Below, one piece after another: positions 61,895 to 64,000 of a DNA stretch of 64,000 nucleotides (the first letter of the stretch is position 1; each line of letters opens with the position of its first letter). Source of the stretch: JAGVSR01 sp963778225 (GTDB taxonomy: Bacteria; Pseudomonadota; Alphaproteobacteria; Rhizobiales; Hyphomicrobiaceae); NCBI GenBank assembly GCA_963778225.1, contig CAVZTR010000006.1, positions 124,001 to 188,000 on the forward strand, in the 5' to 3' direction. A program made the position numbers and the translations under genes. The notes beneath the pieces were generated by a model. The model saw only the letters and a list, made by a program, of their open reading frames with translations, was not told the origin of the DNA and made no database searches.

Positions 61895-62191
61895 GCAAGG
61901 CCAAGCAGGCAGTCGGAGTGCGCTACGACTGCACTCCGCTCCCTGCTCAAGCACATCGCGGTTGCCGACCGCGGACCACACCTAAGCTGGGTCGCATCCA
62001 AGCGAGGTGCAAAAACCACATTCAGAAAGCGTTTCGGTCGCTCCGCACGATTTGGCCACATGATCAACAGATTGTTGAAAAACATGGGGCGCTTCAACGC
62101 CTTCGCTACTGGTCGCATCGTCCATCAGTGGCTATAGGTGATGCAGGATGAATGCAGGCCCCATGCTGGCCGCATATTGGAGAACGTCTTG

Positions 62192-62905
62192 ATGCGCGCG
62201 CTCACCGCAATGTCGTTGACCTCGTTTGCCGCCGCCGCGGCCATGCTCTTCGCAGCCGGCACGGCCGAAGCCGCATGCAAGAAAATGGGCTTCCTCGTCA
62301 ATGACTACGGCAAGGATGGCCCGACCAAGGACGCGCAGGATCTCTTGGACAAGCACGTTGCCGAATGGGCCGCTCAGAACGGCATCAAGGATTACACGAT
62401 CGGCAAGAAGGACGTGAAGTGCGAGCTCTACATCGACGTCATCCTGTTCGATGAGCACACCTGCACCGCCTCCGCCAACGTCTGCTGGGACGAGCCCGGC
62501 AAGGAGAAGCCGGCCAAGGCCGCGAAGGTCAAGAACGCTCCGGAACAGTCCAAGGCTGCTCAGACCGAGAAGACGTCGAGCGAGAAGCCAGCTGATGAGG
62601 CCGTCAAGCAGTCGGCGGAAAAGACCCCAGAAGCCGCCCCAGCAGCTGCCATCGAGACCGGCACGATTGCGGCCGATGCCCCCGCCACCCCAGCGACCCC
62701 GGCCGCCGCTGATGATGATGCGGCTGCTCGCGCGGCCGCTGCTGCCGAGCGCGCTGCCGAAGCGGCCGAACGTGCTGCGGCTGCCGCTGAGCGAGCCGCT
62801 GCAGCGGCTAAATCCAGCGAACCGTCACAGATGGAAATGCCGGCCTTTGGCGCAGGTAAGCCGGCAGAGATTGCACCGGTCACTCCCGTCGATCCGAAGT
62901 CTTAA
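62192..62905 (+). CDS. Secreted protein with Ala-rich repeat tail
   Basis: A 237-residue protein with a signal peptide (SLTSFAAAAAMLFAAGTAEA) and a small N-terminal domain (about 28-105) carrying four Cys (AACKK, VKCEL, HTCTA, NVCWDE). A Lys/Glu/Ala-rich linker follows, then an Ala-rich run of heptad-like AAAERAAEAAERAAAAAERA repeats (about 185-215) that should form a helix. The N-terminal domain (MGFLVNDYGKDGPTKDAQDLLDKHV) is well formed and looks conserved, but I do not recognise it. Start at 62192 is chosen for the GGAGAA site and signal peptide. Confidence 0.75.
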   Translation: MRALTAMSLTSFAAAAAMLFAAGTAEAACKKMGFLVNDYGKDGPTKDAQDLLDKHVAEWAAQNGIKDYTIGKKDVKCELYIDVILFDEHTCTASANVCWDEPGKEKPAKAAKVKNAPEQSKAAQTEKTSSEKPADEAVKQSAEKTPEAAPAAAIETGTIAADAPATPATPAAADDDAAARAAAAAERAAEAAERAAAAAERAAAAAKSSEPSQMEMPAFGAGKPAEIAPVTPVDPKS

Positions 62906-62940
62906 GTTTCGTTCGTCCAACGCGAACGTCGAACACGAAA

Positions 62941-62966
62941 AGCGCGCCCTTAAAGGCGCGCTTTTT
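62941..62966 (+). terminator. Rho-independent terminator
   Basis: AGCGCGCC (62941-62948) pairs with GGCGCGCT (62955-62962), followed by five T residues on the + strand. It ends the Ala-rich secreted protein gene, just before the convergent fetB stop. Confidence 0.9.
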
Positions 62967-62973
62967 GTTTCCC

Positions 62974-63786
62974 TCATGCGTCCGGTTTTTTCACCGGCAC
63001 CAGCCGGTCAAGCCGCAGTCGATGGCGCTCATCCGTCAGCAAGGCCACCGAGATCAATCCGGCCAGCACCACCGCGACGCCAGTCGCACCCGCGATTAAA
63101 AACATGATCATGATCTGATACTTCATCGCCTCGACCGGATCCGCACCGGCGAGAATCTGGCCCGTCATCATGCCGGGCAGCGACACGACGCCCGCGACCG
63201 CCATGGCACTAAGGATGGGCGTCAGGCCCGTCCTTAACCCGCGGCGCAGGACATCTTGCAGCGCATCCCAACGTGTCGCTCCCAGTGCAAGCCGCCCCTC
63301 TATCGCGCTCTTTTCACGCGTCGCAGCACTGGTGATCGTATCGAGAACCAGCGTCACGCCTGCAAGAGCGTTGCCGATCATCATACCGAGAATGGGAAGT
63401 AGAAATCGCGGCGACCACCACGGCTCCGAGCCGATGATTGCGGTCACAGCAAACACAGTAGCGATCAGCCCCGCCAGAAACGGCGCCGCGCCACCGATGA
63501 GATAGGACGCCACTCCCTGAAATCGTCGTTCCTGTCGGGACGCCACCTCGTACGCCGTCGCGACCAGCATCATCAGCGCAAAACCGGCTGTGGCCAGGAG
63601 CGATCCGCTCTCGAAGACGAGCTTCAGCAAGAACCCCACGATTCCGAGCTGCACGCACATACGCAGCGCCGACGTTGCAATGGAGCGTTCCAGTCCAAGC
63701 CGAAACGCCAACGACAGCCCTGACGTGAGAACCAGCAGCAATGCGGCAAGCGCCAGATCGACGGGAGTAAGAGAAACATACGTCAT
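62974..63786 (-). CDS. fetB: Iron-export ABC transporter permease FetB (UPF0014)
   Basis: A 270-residue membrane protein of the UPF0014/FetB family with about seven helices. Family blocks include AIGSEPWWSPRFLLPILGMMIGNALAGVTLVLD near 115-148, LALGATRWDALQDVLRRGLRTGLTPILSAMAVAGVVSLPGMMTGQILAG near 166-214, and MKYQIMIMFLIAG. FetAB exports iron and protects against oxidative stress in E. coli. Its start overlaps the fetA stop by 4 bp (ATGA). Confidence 0.92.
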   Translation of the reverse strand: MTYVSLTPVDLALAALLLVLTSGLSLAFRLGLERSIATSALRMCVQLGIVGFLLKLVFESGSLLATAGFALMMLVATAYEVASRQERRFQGVASYLIGGAAPFLAGLIATVFAVTAIIGSEPWWSPRFLLPILGMMIGNALAGVTLVLDTITSAATREKSAIEGRLALGATRWDALQDVLRRGLRTGLTPILSAMAVAGVVSLPGMMTGQILAGADPVEAMKYQIMIMFLIAGATGVAVVLAGLISVALLTDERHRLRLDRLVPVKKPDA

Positions 63787-64000
63787 GCCGGACCACCCGT
63801 GGGCTGAGGCGTGGCCAACCGCGGTTTGGGGAGCATCAGACGCGTGTGGGACACGCGCTGCGACAGCCCGACGTCGTGAGTGGCAAGAACGACGATCCGC
63901 CCCACATAGAGCTGAAACCTGATCTGCTCCTCGACCAGCGCAGCACTCGCCGGATCCAGCGCCGCGGTCGGCTCATCCAGGAGCAGCGCCTTGGGCTCGC
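63783..64000 (-). CDS. fetA: Iron-export ABC transporter ATPase FetA (C-terminal part)
   Basis: The last 72 residues of an ABC ATPase; the start lies beyond the right edge. Walker B and D-loop are visible in ALLLDEPTAALDP, the H-loop in VVLATHDVGL. The stop overlaps the fetB start by 4 bp, so the partner assignment is firm. Confidence 0.9.
   Translation of the reverse strand, partial: EPKALLLDEPTAALDPASAALVEEQIRFQLYVGRIVVLATHDVGLSQRVSHTRLMLPKPRLATPQPTGGPA

Overview
The window looks like a chromosomal segment of a GC-rich alphaproteobacterium of the Hyphomicrobiales (Rhizobiales) type, possibly near Hyphomicrobium-like genera. That placement is inference from gene content: an mraZ-rsmH-ftsL-ftsI division cluster, a TrcR (DUF1013) regulator, an alphaproteobacterial rpsT, a zf-CHCC protein, FetAB, and the GC-rich palindromic repeats common in these genomes. 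Genes are dense and mostly housekeeping, with no prophage, transposase, CRISPR array or complete rRNA operon.

Layout. 0-8 kb: rpsT with its own promoter and leader hairpin; a six-helix K+ channel with a degenerate cyclic-nucleotide domain; a PP2C phosphatase / FHA protein / membrane Ser/Thr kinase with WD40 repeats (a phospho-signalling module); an extensin-like lipoprotein; then a 650 bp gene-free stretch with a consensus DnaA box and a structured, terminator-ended candidate RNA. 8-22 kb: hydrolase, zf-CHCC, flavin monooxygenase, TrkH, glutaminase, tRNA-Leu(UAA), ceramidase-like protein, thioredoxin-like protein, the division cluster ftsI-ftsL-rsmH-mraZ (minus strand), the RNase P RNA, and an amidase/TerB-DnaJ pair. 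22-34.5 kb: 5-oxoprolinase, a pentapeptide-repeat protein, then glcDEF (glcD frameshifted by one base) facing lutABC. The two modules are FAD/Fe-S oxidation systems for 2-hydroxyacids (glycolate and lactate).

34.5-49.5 kb: gshA, rsmE, ubiA, ileS, ribF, a MaoC hydratase, trcR, rimO and an L,D-transpeptidase. 49.5-64 kb: an arsR-arsC-aqpS arsenic operon, proC, ybjN-like, ubiK, lgt, a PRMT-like methyltransferase, a TetR / 34-residue peptide / MFS exporter cassette, holC, der, rlmJ, a cold-shock protein, and fetB with the tail of fetA.

Two things stand out beyond the ordinary genes. First, a dispersed family of small asymmetric hairpins: nine full copies and four short ones. Their two stems covary from copy to copy around an invariant bulge (GCCGG on one side, a single T on the other). 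All copies lie in the same orientation on the + strand, whatever the direction of the host gene. Several form tandem pairs, three sit in frame inside ileS, and one lies between the 34-residue peptide and its exporter. Second, that peptide cassette has a near-consensus promoter overlaid with three perfect palindromes next to a divergent TetR gene, and the peptide matches no family I recognise. These are the best candidates for undescribed biology here.
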